A stretch of 46,785 bases of DNA. It comes from Nocardia jinanensis. GTDB lineage: Bacteria > Actinomycetota > Actinomycetes > Mycobacteriales > Mycobacteriaceae. The stretch spans positions 1 through 46,785 of the forward strand of contig NZ_BMMH01000011.1 of NCBI RefSeq assembly GCF_014645735.1, given 5' to 3'. Of this stretch, positions 33,459 to 40,937 are shown in pieces. The number at the start of each line of letters is the position of its first letter. Position 1 is the first letter of the stretch. A program made the position numbers and the translations under genes. The notes beneath the pieces are model-generated. The model was not told the origin of the DNA. It was given only the letters and a program-made list of their open reading frames with translations, and did no database searches.

Positions 33459-34493
33459 GTGCCGATCGCGACTCCGGAGGTCTACGCCGAGATGCTCGGT
33501 CAGGCCAAGGCGAACTCTTTCGCCTTCCCGGCCATCAACTGCACATCATCGGAGACGATCAACGCGGCGATCAAGGGGTTCGCCGAGGCGGGCAGTGACG
33601 GGATCATCCAGTTCTCCACCGGCGGGGCGGAATTCGGTTCCGGCCAAGGCGTGAAGGATATGGTCACCGGTTCGGTCGCGCTGGCCGAGTTCGCCCATGT
33701 GGTGGCCGCGAAGTACGACGTCACCATCGCGTTGCACACCGACCACTGCCCCAAGGACAAACTCGACGGGTTCGTCCGCCCCTTGCTCGCCATCTCGCAG
33801 CAGCGAGTGGACGCGGGACAGAACCCGCTGTTCCAGTCGCATATGTGGGACGGTTCGGCCGTTCCGATCGACGAGAATCTCTCGATCGCCCAGGAACTGC
33901 TCTCCGCCGCCGCGGCCGCCAGGATCATCCTCGAGGTCGAGATCGGTGTCGTCGGCGGTGAAGAGGACGGTGTCGAGGCCGAGATCAACGAGAAGCTCTA
34001 CACCTCGCCCGCGGACTTCGAGAAGACCATCGACGCCCTCGGCTCCGGCGAGAAGGGCAAATACCTGCTCGCCGCCACCTTCGGCAATGTGCACGGGGTG
34101 TACAAGCCGGGCAATGTGGTCCTCAGGCCCGAGGTGCTGGCCGAAGGCCAGCGGGTCGCCGCGGCCAAGCTGGGTCTGGCAGGCGACGCCCAGCCGTTCG
34201 ATTTCGTGTTCCACGGCGGTTCCGGCTCGCTGAAGTCGGAGATCGACGATTCGCTGCGCTACGGCGTGGTGAAGATGAACGTCGACACCGATACCCAGTA
34301 CGCCTTCACCCGGCCCATCGCCGCCCATATGTTCAGCAACTACGACGGTGTGCTGAAGATCGACGGCGAGGTCGGCAACAAGAAGACCTACGATCCGCGC
34401 AGCTACCTGAAGAAGGCCGAGCTGTCGATGGCCCAGCGGGTGGTGCAGGCGTGCGACGACCTGCGTTCCGCGGGCCGTTCCATCAGTGCCTGA
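33459..34493 (+). CDS. fba: Class II fructose-bisphosphate aldolase
   Basis: The 344-residue zinc enzyme cleaves fructose 1,6-bisphosphate in glycolysis and makes it in gluconeogenesis. Visible active-site motifs are INCTSSETINAA, ALHTDHCPKDKLD (catalytic Asp and zinc His), EIGVVGGEEDG, FGNVHGVYKPG and FHGGSGSLKSEI with further zinc His, and NVDTDTQYAFTRP. GTG 33459 follows ACGGAGG and gives the same N-terminus as the mycobacterial enzyme (PIATPEVYAEMLGQAK) and the same length. Fully intact. Confidence 0.97.
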   Translation: MPIATPEVYAEMLGQAKANSFAFPAINCTSSETINAAIKGFAEAGSDGIIQFSTGGAEFGSGQGVKDMVTGSVALAEFAHVVAAKYDVTIALHTDHCPKDKLDGFVRPLLAISQQRVDAGQNPLFQSHMWDGSAVPIDENLSIAQELLSAAAAARIILEVEIGVVGGEEDGVEAEINEKLYTSPADFEKTIDALGSGEKGKYLLAATFGNVHGVYKPGNVVLRPEVLAEGQRVAAAKLGLAGDAQPFDFVFHGGSGSLKSEIDDSLRYGVVKMNVDTDTQYAFTRPIAAHMFSNYDGVLKIDGEVGNKKTYDPRSYLKKAELSMAQRVVQACDDLRSAGRSISA

Positions 34494-34517
34494 TCCCTTC
34501 TCACCGCGTGCAGCCGG

Positions 34518-35633
34518 ATGACCCTCGATCTCCGCGTGCTGGGGCCCGTGCGATTACTGGTCGGCGGTGAGCCGGTACCGGTCGGCGGGCCCAAACCGCG
34601 GGCGCTGCTGGCCGCGCTCGCGGTGAACCGCCGCCGGGCCGTATCCTCGTCCACCCTGGCCGATATGGTCTGGAACGAGGAGCCGCCGGACGCGTACGCG
34701 GCCAGCCTGCAGGTATTCGTCTCGAATATTCGCAAGGCGCTCCGGATCTCCGGCGTCGACCCGGCCGGTGTGCTGCGCACGGAGTCCTCGGGCTACCGGC
34801 TCGAGATCGCCGACGAGGCTTGCGACCTGGGCCGGTTCGAAGCCGCCCGCGACGCCGGCACCCGGGCCTCGAGCGCCGGCGATCACGCATCGGCGTCCCG
34901 GTTGCTCTCCCACGCCCTGCGCGAATGGAACGGCCGGGCCCTGTCCGATCTCACCGGACTCGGCTTCGCCGACAGTTTCGCCACCGCGATGGAGGAGGAG
35001 CGGTTGCTGGCGGTTTCGGCGCGCTTCGACGCGGAGATCGCCTGTGGCCGGGCCACCGCCGTGATCGGCGAACTGGTCGCGCTCACCAGCGAGCATCCAC
35101 TGCGGGAACCGCTGTGGGGTCAGCTCATCACCGCGCTGTATCTGTCCGAACGGCACGCCGACGCGCTGGAGGCGTGCCGGCGGGTGCGTACGGTACTGGC
35201 CGAGGAACTCGGTATCGACCCCGGCCCCGCCCTGGTCGAACTGGAGCGGCGGGTGCTGCGCCAGGAGCCGCTGAGCACCGTCGAGATGAAGAACGTCGAG
35301 CGGATGGCCGCGGCGATGACCGATACGGTCACCGAGGTGCCGCGTACCGTGCGCAGCGGCCAGCTGCGATTGCCGGACGGCCGGACGGTGGTGGTCGCCC
35401 ACGGTGGTTTCCGGATCGGCCGGATGACCGATAACGATCTGATCCTCGACGATCCGAAGGCCAGCCGCTATCACGCCCAGATCAAACTGGGCCGGGCCGG
35501 GCTGCTGATCGAGGACCTGGATTCGGCCAACGGCGTCTTCGTCAACGAGCAGCCGATCGATTCCGCGCTGCTGGCCGACGGTGATTCCATCCGGATCGGC
35601 GGTACCGTGCTGGGATTCCAGGCCGTCCGCTGA
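34518..35633 (+). CDS. EmbR-like transcription regulator (SARP, bacterial activation and FHA domains)
   Basis: The 371-residue protein has three domains: an OmpR-type winged helix of the SARP class (1-~95, LDLRVLGPVRLLVGGEPVPV), a TPR-like bacterial transcriptional activation domain (~98-243), and a C-terminal FHA domain (~285-371) with FRIGRMTDNDLILDD, ASRYHAQI and DLDSANGVFVN, the phosphothreonine-binding residues. This is the layout of mycobacterial EmbR, which is controlled by Ser/Thr kinase phosphorylation and regulates arabinosyltransferase genes. No kinase gene lies nearby. It starts 24 bases after fba and may be read through from it, and it ends four bases from the convergent purA. 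Confidence 0.9.
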   Translation: MTLDLRVLGPVRLLVGGEPVPVGGPKPRALLAALAVNRRRAVSSSTLADMVWNEEPPDAYAASLQVFVSNIRKALRISGVDPAGVLRTESSGYRLEIADEACDLGRFEAARDAGTRASSAGDHASASRLLSHALREWNGRALSDLTGLGFADSFATAMEEERLLAVSARFDAEIACGRATAVIGELVALTSEHPLREPLWGQLITALYLSERHADALEACRRVRTVLAEELGIDPGPALVELERRVLRQEPLSTVEMKNVERMAAAMTDTVTEVPRTVRSGQLRLPDGRTVVVAHGGFRIGRMTDNDLILDDPKASRYHAQIKLGRAGLLIEDLDSANGVFVNEQPIDSALLADGDSIRIGGTVLGFQAVR

Positions 35634-35637
35634 TACC

Positions 35638-36927
35638 TCAGCCGAGGATGTCGTGGCGGACGATGGTCTCGTCGCGACCCGGGCCGACTCCGATACAGGA
35701 GATCCGGGCGCCCGACAGCTCCTCGAGCCGGAGCACGTAGGCCCGGGCGTTGGCGGGCAGCTCCTCGAAGGTGCGCGCACCGGAGATGTCCTCCCACCAG
35801 CCGGGCATCTCCTCGAAGATCGGTTTGGCGTGATGGAACCCGGTCTGCGTGGTCGGCATCTGCTCGACCCGTTCGCCGTCCACTTCGTAGGCCACACAGA
35901 TCGGCACCCGGTCCAGGCTCGAGAGCACGTCGAGTTTGGTGAGGAAGTAGTCGGTGATGCCGTTGACCCGGGTGGCGTAGCGGGCGATGACCGCGTCGAA
36001 CCAGCCGCAGCGGCGGGCCCGCCCGGTGGTGACGCCGACCTCCCCGCCTGCCTTGGCCAGGTAGGCGCCCGATTCGTCGAACAGTTCGGTCGGGAACGGG
36101 CCGGAACCGACCCGGGTGGTGTAGCACTTCAGGATGCCCAGCACCGTGCCGATCTGGTTGGGCCCGATCCCCGCGCCGACCGCGGCGCCACCGGCGGTCG
36201 GATTCGACGAGGTGACGTACGGGTAGGTGCCGTGGTCCACATCCAGCAGGGTGCCCTGCGATCCTTCGAGCAGCACGGTCTCGCCGCGTTCGAGGGCCAG
36301 GTTCAGTTCCAGCCGGGTATCGCTGATGCGGTGGGCGAACTGTTCGGCCTGGCCCAGCACTTCCTCGACCACCTGCTGAGGGTCCAGGGCGCGCCGGTTG
36401 TAGATCTTGACCAGCACCTGGTTCTTGAATTCGAGCGCGGCCTCCACCTTCTGGGTGAGGATCTTCTCGTCGAGTACATCGGCGACGCGTACCCCGACCC
36501 GCGCGACCTTGTCCTGGTAGCAGGGGCCGATACCGCGGCCGGTGGTGCCGATCTTGTTGTTGCCGAGGAATCGCTCGGTGACCTTATCGATGGCCACGTG
36601 GTACGGCATGATCAGGTGCGCGTCGGCGGACAGCAGCAAGCCCGAGGTATCGACGTCGCGGTCCTCCAGTCCGGCGAGTTCGTCGAGCAGCACGCCGGGG
36701 TCGACGACCACACCGTTGCCGATGACGTTCTTCACGCCGGGAGTCAGGATCCCGGACGGAATGAGGTGTAGCGCGAAATTGTCGCCGTTGGGTAGCACCA
36801 CGGTATGGCCGGCGTTGTTACCGCCTTGGTACCGCACCACCCACTGCACGCGGCCCCCGAGCAGATCGGTGGCTTTGCCCTTGCCCTCGTCACCCCACTG
36901 GGCGCCGATGAGGACGATTGCCGGCAT
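35638..36927 (-). CDS. purA: Adenylosuccinate synthetase
   Basis: The 429-residue enzyme makes adenylosuccinate from IMP, aspartate and GTP, the first committed step to AMP. The N-terminal GTP loop IGAQWGDEGKGKATD, NNAGHTVV with the catalytic His, the IMP-site stretch TTGRGIGPCYQDKVAR, VLLEGSQGTLLDVDHGTYPY and the aspartate-binding TTGRARRCGWFD are all present. ATG 36927 follows TAGGAGA; codons further upstream are not needed. It diverges from the next gene by about 200 bases. Confidence 0.97.
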   Translation of the reverse strand: MPAIVLIGAQWGDEGKGKATDLLGGRVQWVVRYQGGNNAGHTVVLPNGDNFALHLIPSGILTPGVKNVIGNGVVVDPGVLLDELAGLEDRDVDTSGLLLSADAHLIMPYHVAIDKVTERFLGNNKIGTTGRGIGPCYQDKVARVGVRVADVLDEKILTQKVEAALEFKNQVLVKIYNRRALDPQQVVEEVLGQAEQFAHRISDTRLELNLALERGETVLLEGSQGTLLDVDHGTYPYVTSSNPTAGGAAVGAGIGPNQIGTVLGILKCYTTRVGSGPFPTELFDESGAYLAKAGGEVGVTTGRARRCGWFDAVIARYATRVNGITDYFLTKLDVLSSLDRVPICVAYEVDGERVEQMPTTQTGFHHAKPIFEEMPGWWEDISGARTFEELPANARAYVLRLEELSGARISCIGVGPGRDETIVRHDILG

Positions 36928-37129
36928 GGTCGTGTCTCCTACGGTTCGACGCGCAACACGCACCTCGTGCTGCAGCTACCTGCCGTAATGCGGAGGAAGC
37001 CGGGAGCACAGTCTAGCCGAGCCCCCGCAGCGGCCGGGGAACGGTCGCCGCGGCCGGGCCGTTGCGCGGGTCGCTACGGGGCACCCTTTACACTCATGAG
37101 AGACCGGTCCGAGGGAGGGTGTTGGGCGT

Positions 37130-37789
37130 TTGAGTACCCAGGTTCTCCGCTGTGCCGACGCACCGGTACCCATTGCTCTGGCCGCGCAGCCGACCGTGCA
37201 GACCGAGGCAGTACCGAGTTCTGAGCTGATCGACGAGCTGCTGCCGGTGCTGGCGGCAGACAGCCTGCCGCGTCTGATCGTGCTCGGCGCCGACGCGGCG
37301 CTGGCCGCTGTGCTGACCCATCTGATGCGGACCGAACGGCTGCACGTGGAGGTCGGTTACGTGCCGCTGGATCAGTCCTACGGTGCGCAGGCCCACGACC
37401 TGCCCACCGGGAACGCCGCGGCCAAGCTGGCGCTGGAGGGTTCCCCCACACAGACCCCGCTCGTGCGCGACGACACCGGTACCGTCCTGGTGGGACGCGC
37501 CAAGATCACCGGTCCGGACGGCACCCAACTGACCGGTGAAGCCTATGTCGACGACACCCGCCTGTTCTCCGGCTCGGTCCGGGCCATGTTCGTAACCCCC
37601 ACGCTGGAGTTGCCGGGAGTCCGGGCGAGCTACCCACGCCGCTTCCGCCGCCGCCGCTGGACCGCCGGGCGTGCCGCACAGCTCGGGACGCCGGGCGCGG
37701 TGATCAACCGGGACGGTGTGCAGAGCGATCGGGTGGTACCGCGATCGACGTTCTACCGGCACCACGAACCCTGGCTGCTGGTCCGCTGA
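37130..37789 (+). CDS. Conserved protein (Rv0358-like) of unknown function
   Basis: The 219-residue protein corresponds by position to Rv0358 of M. tuberculosis, which also lies next to purA. Its middle part, LIVLGADAALAAVLTHLMRT followed by EVGYVPLDQSYGAQAHDLPT and GNAAAKLALEG, looks like a weakened form of the diacylglycerol/NAD-kinase fold (GGDGT, then PLGTxND). The GGDGT nucleotide loop has decayed to LGADAA, so catalysis is doubtful. The likely start is TTG 37130, ten bases after GAGGGAGGG. The stop overlaps the ATG of the following repeat frame. Confidence 0.75.
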   Translation: MSTQVLRCADAPVPIALAAQPTVQTEAVPSSELIDELLPVLAADSLPRLIVLGADAALAAVLTHLMRTERLHVEVGYVPLDQSYGAQAHDLPTGNAAAKLALEGSPTQTPLVRDDTGTVLVGRAKITGPDGTQLTGEAYVDDTRLFSGSVRAMFVTPTLELPGVRASYPRRFRRRRWTAGRAAQLGTPGAVINRDGVQSDRVVPRSTFYRHHEPWLLVR

Positions 37790-38109
37790 TGCGGCGATAC
37801 CTCCGCCTTCGCTCCGGCCTCCGCCGTCCGGATGTCGGTGGGTCCGTGCTTGGTGAGCGGTTGGCGGTGGGCCGGGGGCGATACCTCCGTCTTCGCTTCG
37901 GCCTCCGCCGTTCGGATGTCGGTGGGTCCGTGCTTGGTGAGCGGTTGGCGGTGGGCCGGGGGCGATACCTCCGTCTTCGCTTCGGCCTCCGCCGTTCGGA
38001 TGTCGGTGGGTCCGTGCTTGGTGAGCGGTCGGTGGGGGGATATCTCGCTTCTCGCCCCGGACTTCGGCAGGCCGATATCGTTCGGTCGAACATCGGCGCT
38101 CGGTCGTGA
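37789..38109 (+). CDS. Possible 106-residue repeat protein made by the 84-bp repeats
   Basis: This frame starts at an ATG sharing one base with the preceding stop (TGATG) and its TGA stop overlaps the GTG start of the M50 gene (GTGA). It would encode a very Arg- and Gly-rich protein with a 28-residue repeat (RYLRLRFGLRRSDVGGSVLG followed by ERLAVGRG). It may simply be repeat DNA that is open by chance, because 84 is divisible by three. The double overlap keeps translation continuous across the operon whether or not the product matters. No family resemblance. Confidence 0.3.
   Translation: MRRYLRLRSGLRRPDVGGSVLGERLAVGRGRYLRLRFGLRRSDVGGSVLGERLAVGRGRYLRLRFGLRRSDVGGSVLGERSVGGYLASRPGLRQADIVRSNIGARS
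37794..38029. repeat. 84-bp tandem repeat, about 2.8 units
   Basis: Units begin at 37794, 37878 and 37962, each starting GCGATACCTCCG; the third breaks off near 38029. Units 2 and 3 are identical as far as they go, and unit 1 differs at three positions. The array lies between the Rv0358-like and the M50 protease genes. Confidence 0.95.
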
Positions 38110-38885
38110 CCGGCGGGGTGTCGGCGCTGCGGCGCGGTGCGGTGCGGCCCAGCCCGGTGTTTCTGCTCGTGGTGGCGATCGCGGTGGCCGGTGGGGTGCT
38201 GGCCTGGAATGCCGAGCTGGATTCGGTGCAGGCCAAAGCCGGTGTTTTTGTACTGGTGGTGTTCGGCTGGGTGGTGAGCCTGTGTCTGCACGAGTTCTCA
38301 CATGCCTATCTCGCCTGGAGAGCCGGTGACCGCGAGGTGGAGTTGCGCGGGTACCTGACCTTGAATCCGCTCAAGTACAGCCATCCGCTGCTGTCGATCG
38401 TGCTGCCGATGGTTTTCATCGCGCTCGGCGGGATCGGTTTGCCGGGCGGGGCGGTCTATGTGCACACACATCAGGTGCCGGCGCGGACGCAGCGGTTGAT
38501 CAGTGTGGCGGGTCCGGCCGTGAACGCCGTCTGTGCGGTGGTTCTACTTCTGGTGGTGCGCCTGTTCGGCAGCGCGACCGAGCATTCGGCGTTCTGGTTC
38601 GGGCTCAGCTTCCTGGCGTTCCTGCAGGTGACCGCGACCCTGCTGAATCTGCTGCCGATACCCGGACTGGATGGTTACGGGGTGCTGGAACCGTCGCTGA
38701 GTTACAAGACCCGGCGTGGTCTGGAACAGTTCAAACCGTTCGGCATGCTCATCCTGTTCGCACTGTTGTTCACACCGTCGATCAACCAGGTCTTCTTCGA
38801 TGCCGTGTACGCGCTCTACGACCTGTCCGGGGTTTCCGAGCAGTGGTCGCGCTACGGCGGGTACCTGACCCGATTCTGGGCGTAG
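38106..38885 (+). CDS. M50-family site-2-type metalloprotease (Rv0359-like)
   Basis: The 259-residue integral membrane protein has the zinc motif His62-Glu-x-x-His66 (LHEFSHAYLAW) in an early helix and the second metal motif with Asp189 (LLPIPGLDGYGVLEP), plus about six helices. This is the minimal S2P type without PDZ or CBS domain. Substrate and pathway are unknown. It starts at a GTG overlapping the preceding frame's stop (GTGA). In M. tuberculosis the homologue Rv0359 follows Rv0358 in the same way, without the repeat block as far as I recall. Confidence 0.9.
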   Translation: MTGGVSALRRGAVRPSPVFLLVVAIAVAGGVLAWNAELDSVQAKAGVFVLVVFGWVVSLCLHEFSHAYLAWRAGDREVELRGYLTLNPLKYSHPLLSIVLPMVFIALGGIGLPGGAVYVHTHQVPARTQRLISVAGPAVNAVCAVVLLLVVRLFGSATEHSAFWFGLSFLAFLQVTATLLNLLPIPGLDGYGVLEPSLSYKTRRGLEQFKPFGMLILFALLFTPSINQVFFDAVYALYDLSGVSEQWSRYGGYLTRFWA

Positions 38886-38918
38886 GCCCGGCTCACGCGG
38901 TACGCGGGTGATCCGAGA

Positions 38919-38953
38919 GGGCCCGCCCGGCGCGGCGCCGGCCGGACGGGCCC
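38919..38953 (+). terminator. Hairpin after the M50 gene
   Basis: GGGCCCG (38919-38925) pairs with CGGGCCC (38947-38953), with further imperfect pairing inside, 34 bases after the stop. Confidence 0.6.
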
Positions 38954-39043
38954 GGATTCCCCGCCCGGGCCGGCGTCCGGGTATCCGAAACATTCGGCGC
39001 TGGCGCGCCGTCCGTCGGCGACGCGGCGCACGGGAGGGGTCCC

Positions 39044-39069
39044 ACCGAACCGGCCTGGGCCGGTTCGGT
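39044..39069. terminator. Hairpin in the gap between the M50 and FUSC genes
   Basis: ACCGAACCGGC (39044-39054) pairs perfectly with GCCGGTTCGGT (39059-39069) around a 4-base loop. The rest of the 38886-39245 gap has no gene. It may serve either converging transcript. Confidence 0.6.
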
Positions 39070-39245
39070 CATGTTTCACATTAGTGGAGACCGGACGCGC
39101 GGGCACAGGTAGTCCGCTACTCGAATCCGGGCTGTGGCCGGGCGATGTGTCCTGTGGGGCGCGCATCCGGCCGGGTATGGCGGGCCCGGCAACCGGGTGG
39201 CGAACAATCGTGCTCCGAATACGGTGCCGTGAGCGAGCCCGCGGC

Positions 39246-40394
39246 TCAATTCGTCGGTGTCACATAGGGATTGGGCACCGTCGGCGGTAGCAGGGCCAAG
39301 GCCGACACGCGTTGCACCCCGCATACCTGTAGGAGATCTACCAGGGTGGATCGGATCTGGGCGAAGACCACGTGCGCCGACAGACCGGCCCCCGCAACCA
39401 GCTCCGGGCGAGCCTGTTTGGCGGCCGAGCGCAGTACGCGTGCGGCCTCCGCACGGTCGGGTTGCTGGCCCGGATCGGCGAGCACCATGCGGCGGACCAC
39501 ATCCACCGCGGTGGCCAGCTGCTCCATTTCCTCGATCAGACCCGGATTGAGGATCTCGTCGTCGCGCACCAGGGTCAGCGAACGGCGCAGTAGCACCCGG
39601 ATATTGCGCACGGCGTTGTCCAGTGGATCGGCCGCCGCGCGCAAGCGATCCAACCGTCCGCGCGAATTCCAGTACAGCGGCGATATGCGGCTCACCTCGC
39701 GCCCGCCCTCGAGTGATTTGCGCAGCGAATCGAGCTGCGTCTGGGTGGCCCGGACCGCCGTGAGCGCGGTGTGCACCTTCGCCGGGTCCTGTTCGAGCAA
39801 GCCGTGGGCGCCCTCGGTGAGCGATTTCGCCATCACACCGAGGATCGCCGCCGCCTGTTCGCGGGCGCGGCGCACCGGATGCAACGGCAACGCGGCCACG
39901 ACCACCACCCCGACCAGGCCACCGATCAGCGCGTCGACCATCCGCGACAGGCCGGCGCCGGTATCCGGCGGCATCAGGGTGGCCACCAGGACGGCCGAAC
40001 CCGAGGCCTGGATACCGATGATGGCCCCGCCGTCGAGGAACACCGCCAGCGACATGGCTATCGCCACCACCAGCGCGATCTGCCAGACGCCGGTCCCCAC
40101 CTGCGAGATGAACAGGTCACCGACGCCGATGCCGACCGCGACCCCGACCACCAGTTCCAGCGAGCGCCGCAGGCGTGCCCCGAAGGCGGTGCCGATGGAC
40201 ACCACCGCCGCGGTCGGCGCGAAGAACGGTAGCGCGTGACCGACCACGTCCTTGGCCAGGAACCAGGCCAGCGCCGCCGCCAGCGAGCACTGCAGAATCG
40301 GGATTGCCGAGAGGCGGAGCCGTTTCCAGGATCGCCGCATCCGGTCGGCGCCTCTGGTCCCGGCTCGGGCCACCCGGGAATTCGGGTCGATCAA
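39246..40394 (-). CDS. FUSC-family membrane transporter-like protein
   Basis: The 382-residue protein has a bundle of about six helices in its first half (SAIPILQCSLAAALAWFLAK, FFAPTAAVVSIGTAFGARLR, ALIGGLVGVVVVAALPLHPV) with the FUSC signature of aromatic-acid exporter/fusaric-acid resistance relatives, then a long helical cytoplasmic C-terminus. Substrate unknown. TTG 40394, 14 bases after the DUF3151 gene and preceded by GAGAAAG, is taken as the start; ATG 40340 (MRRSWKRLRLSAIP) is a real alternative. It is probably co-transcribed with the DUF3151 gene. Confidence 0.82.
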   Translation of the reverse strand: MIDPNSRVARAGTRGADRMRRSWKRLRLSAIPILQCSLAAALAWFLAKDVVGHALPFFAPTAAVVSIGTAFGARLRRSLELVVGVAVGIGVGDLFISQVGTGVWQIALVVAIAMSLAVFLDGGAIIGIQASGSAVLVATLMPPDTGAGLSRMVDALIGGLVGVVVVAALPLHPVRRAREQAAAILGVMAKSLTEGAHGLLEQDPAKVHTALTAVRATQTQLDSLRKSLEGGREVSRISPLYWNSRGRLDRLRAAADPLDNAVRNIRVLLRRSLTLVRDDEILNPGLIEEMEQLATAVDVVRRMVLADPGQQPDRAEAARVLRSAAKQARPELVAGAGLSAHVVFAQIRSTLVDLLQVCGVQRVSALALLPPTVPNPYVTPTN

Positions 40395-40408
40395 TGCCGC
40401 TTTCTCGT

Positions 40409-40852
40409 TCAGCCCAGGCCGAGTTCGCCGGCCGCCCGCGGATCACAGTCCTCGAGCAGATCCAGGCAGCGGGCGTATTCGTCGGACTCCCCGACGGCCT
40501 TGGCCGCCCGGGCGAGAGCCGCGACGCTGCGCAGGAAACCGCGGTTGGGTTCGTGCTCCCACGGAACCGGGCCGAAACCCTTCCAGCCGTTGCGGCGCAG
40601 CAGGTCGAGCCCGCGGTGGTAACCGGTGCGGGCGAAGGCGTAGGCGGCGACCACATCATGGTTGACAGGTTCCGCGGCGCCGGCGGCCCGGTCCAGGGCG
40701 GCTTCGGCCAGGGCTGCCCAGGCGATCGAGGCGGCGGGGTTGTCGGCCGCGACCCGCACCGGGTCGGTACCGGCGTCGAGCGCGTCCTCCGCCTCGTGTA
40801 GTTCAGGTAGGAGTACCGGTTGCGGTCCGAGCAGATCACCGAACGAGGTCAT
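40409..40852 (-). CDS. DUF3151 family protein (Rv0360c-like)
   Basis: The 147-residue soluble protein begins MTSFGDLLGPQPVLLPE and contains YAFARTGYHRGLDLLRRNGW followed by KGFGPVPWEHEPNRGFLRSV and the end CLDLLEDCDPRAAGELGLG, the strongly conserved blocks of DUF3151. The family is restricted to actinobacteria and has a helical, TPR-like look; its function is unknown. ATG 40852 gives the same N-terminus as the mycobacterial protein; ATG 40861 would add three residues. It is divergent from the Rv0361-like gene with about 85 bases between. Confidence 0.9.
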   Translation of the reverse strand: MTSFGDLLGPQPVLLPELHEAEDALDAGTDPVRVAADNPAASIAWAALAEAALDRAAGAAEPVNHDVVAAYAFARTGYHRGLDLLRRNGWKGFGPVPWEHEPNRGFLRSVAALARAAKAVGESDEYARCLDLLEDCDPRAAGELGLG

Positions 40853-40937
40853 GGTCTTCATTGTGCACGGGTATCGGGAATGCTCGATAGGCTGGCCGTC
40901 TACGTCACATTCTGTTCGCCAGCAACGAGGGGTATAG

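Noticed and set aside
37794..38029. CRISPR array
   Set aside because: The repeats are directly adjacent 84-bp units without spacers and no cas gene is present.
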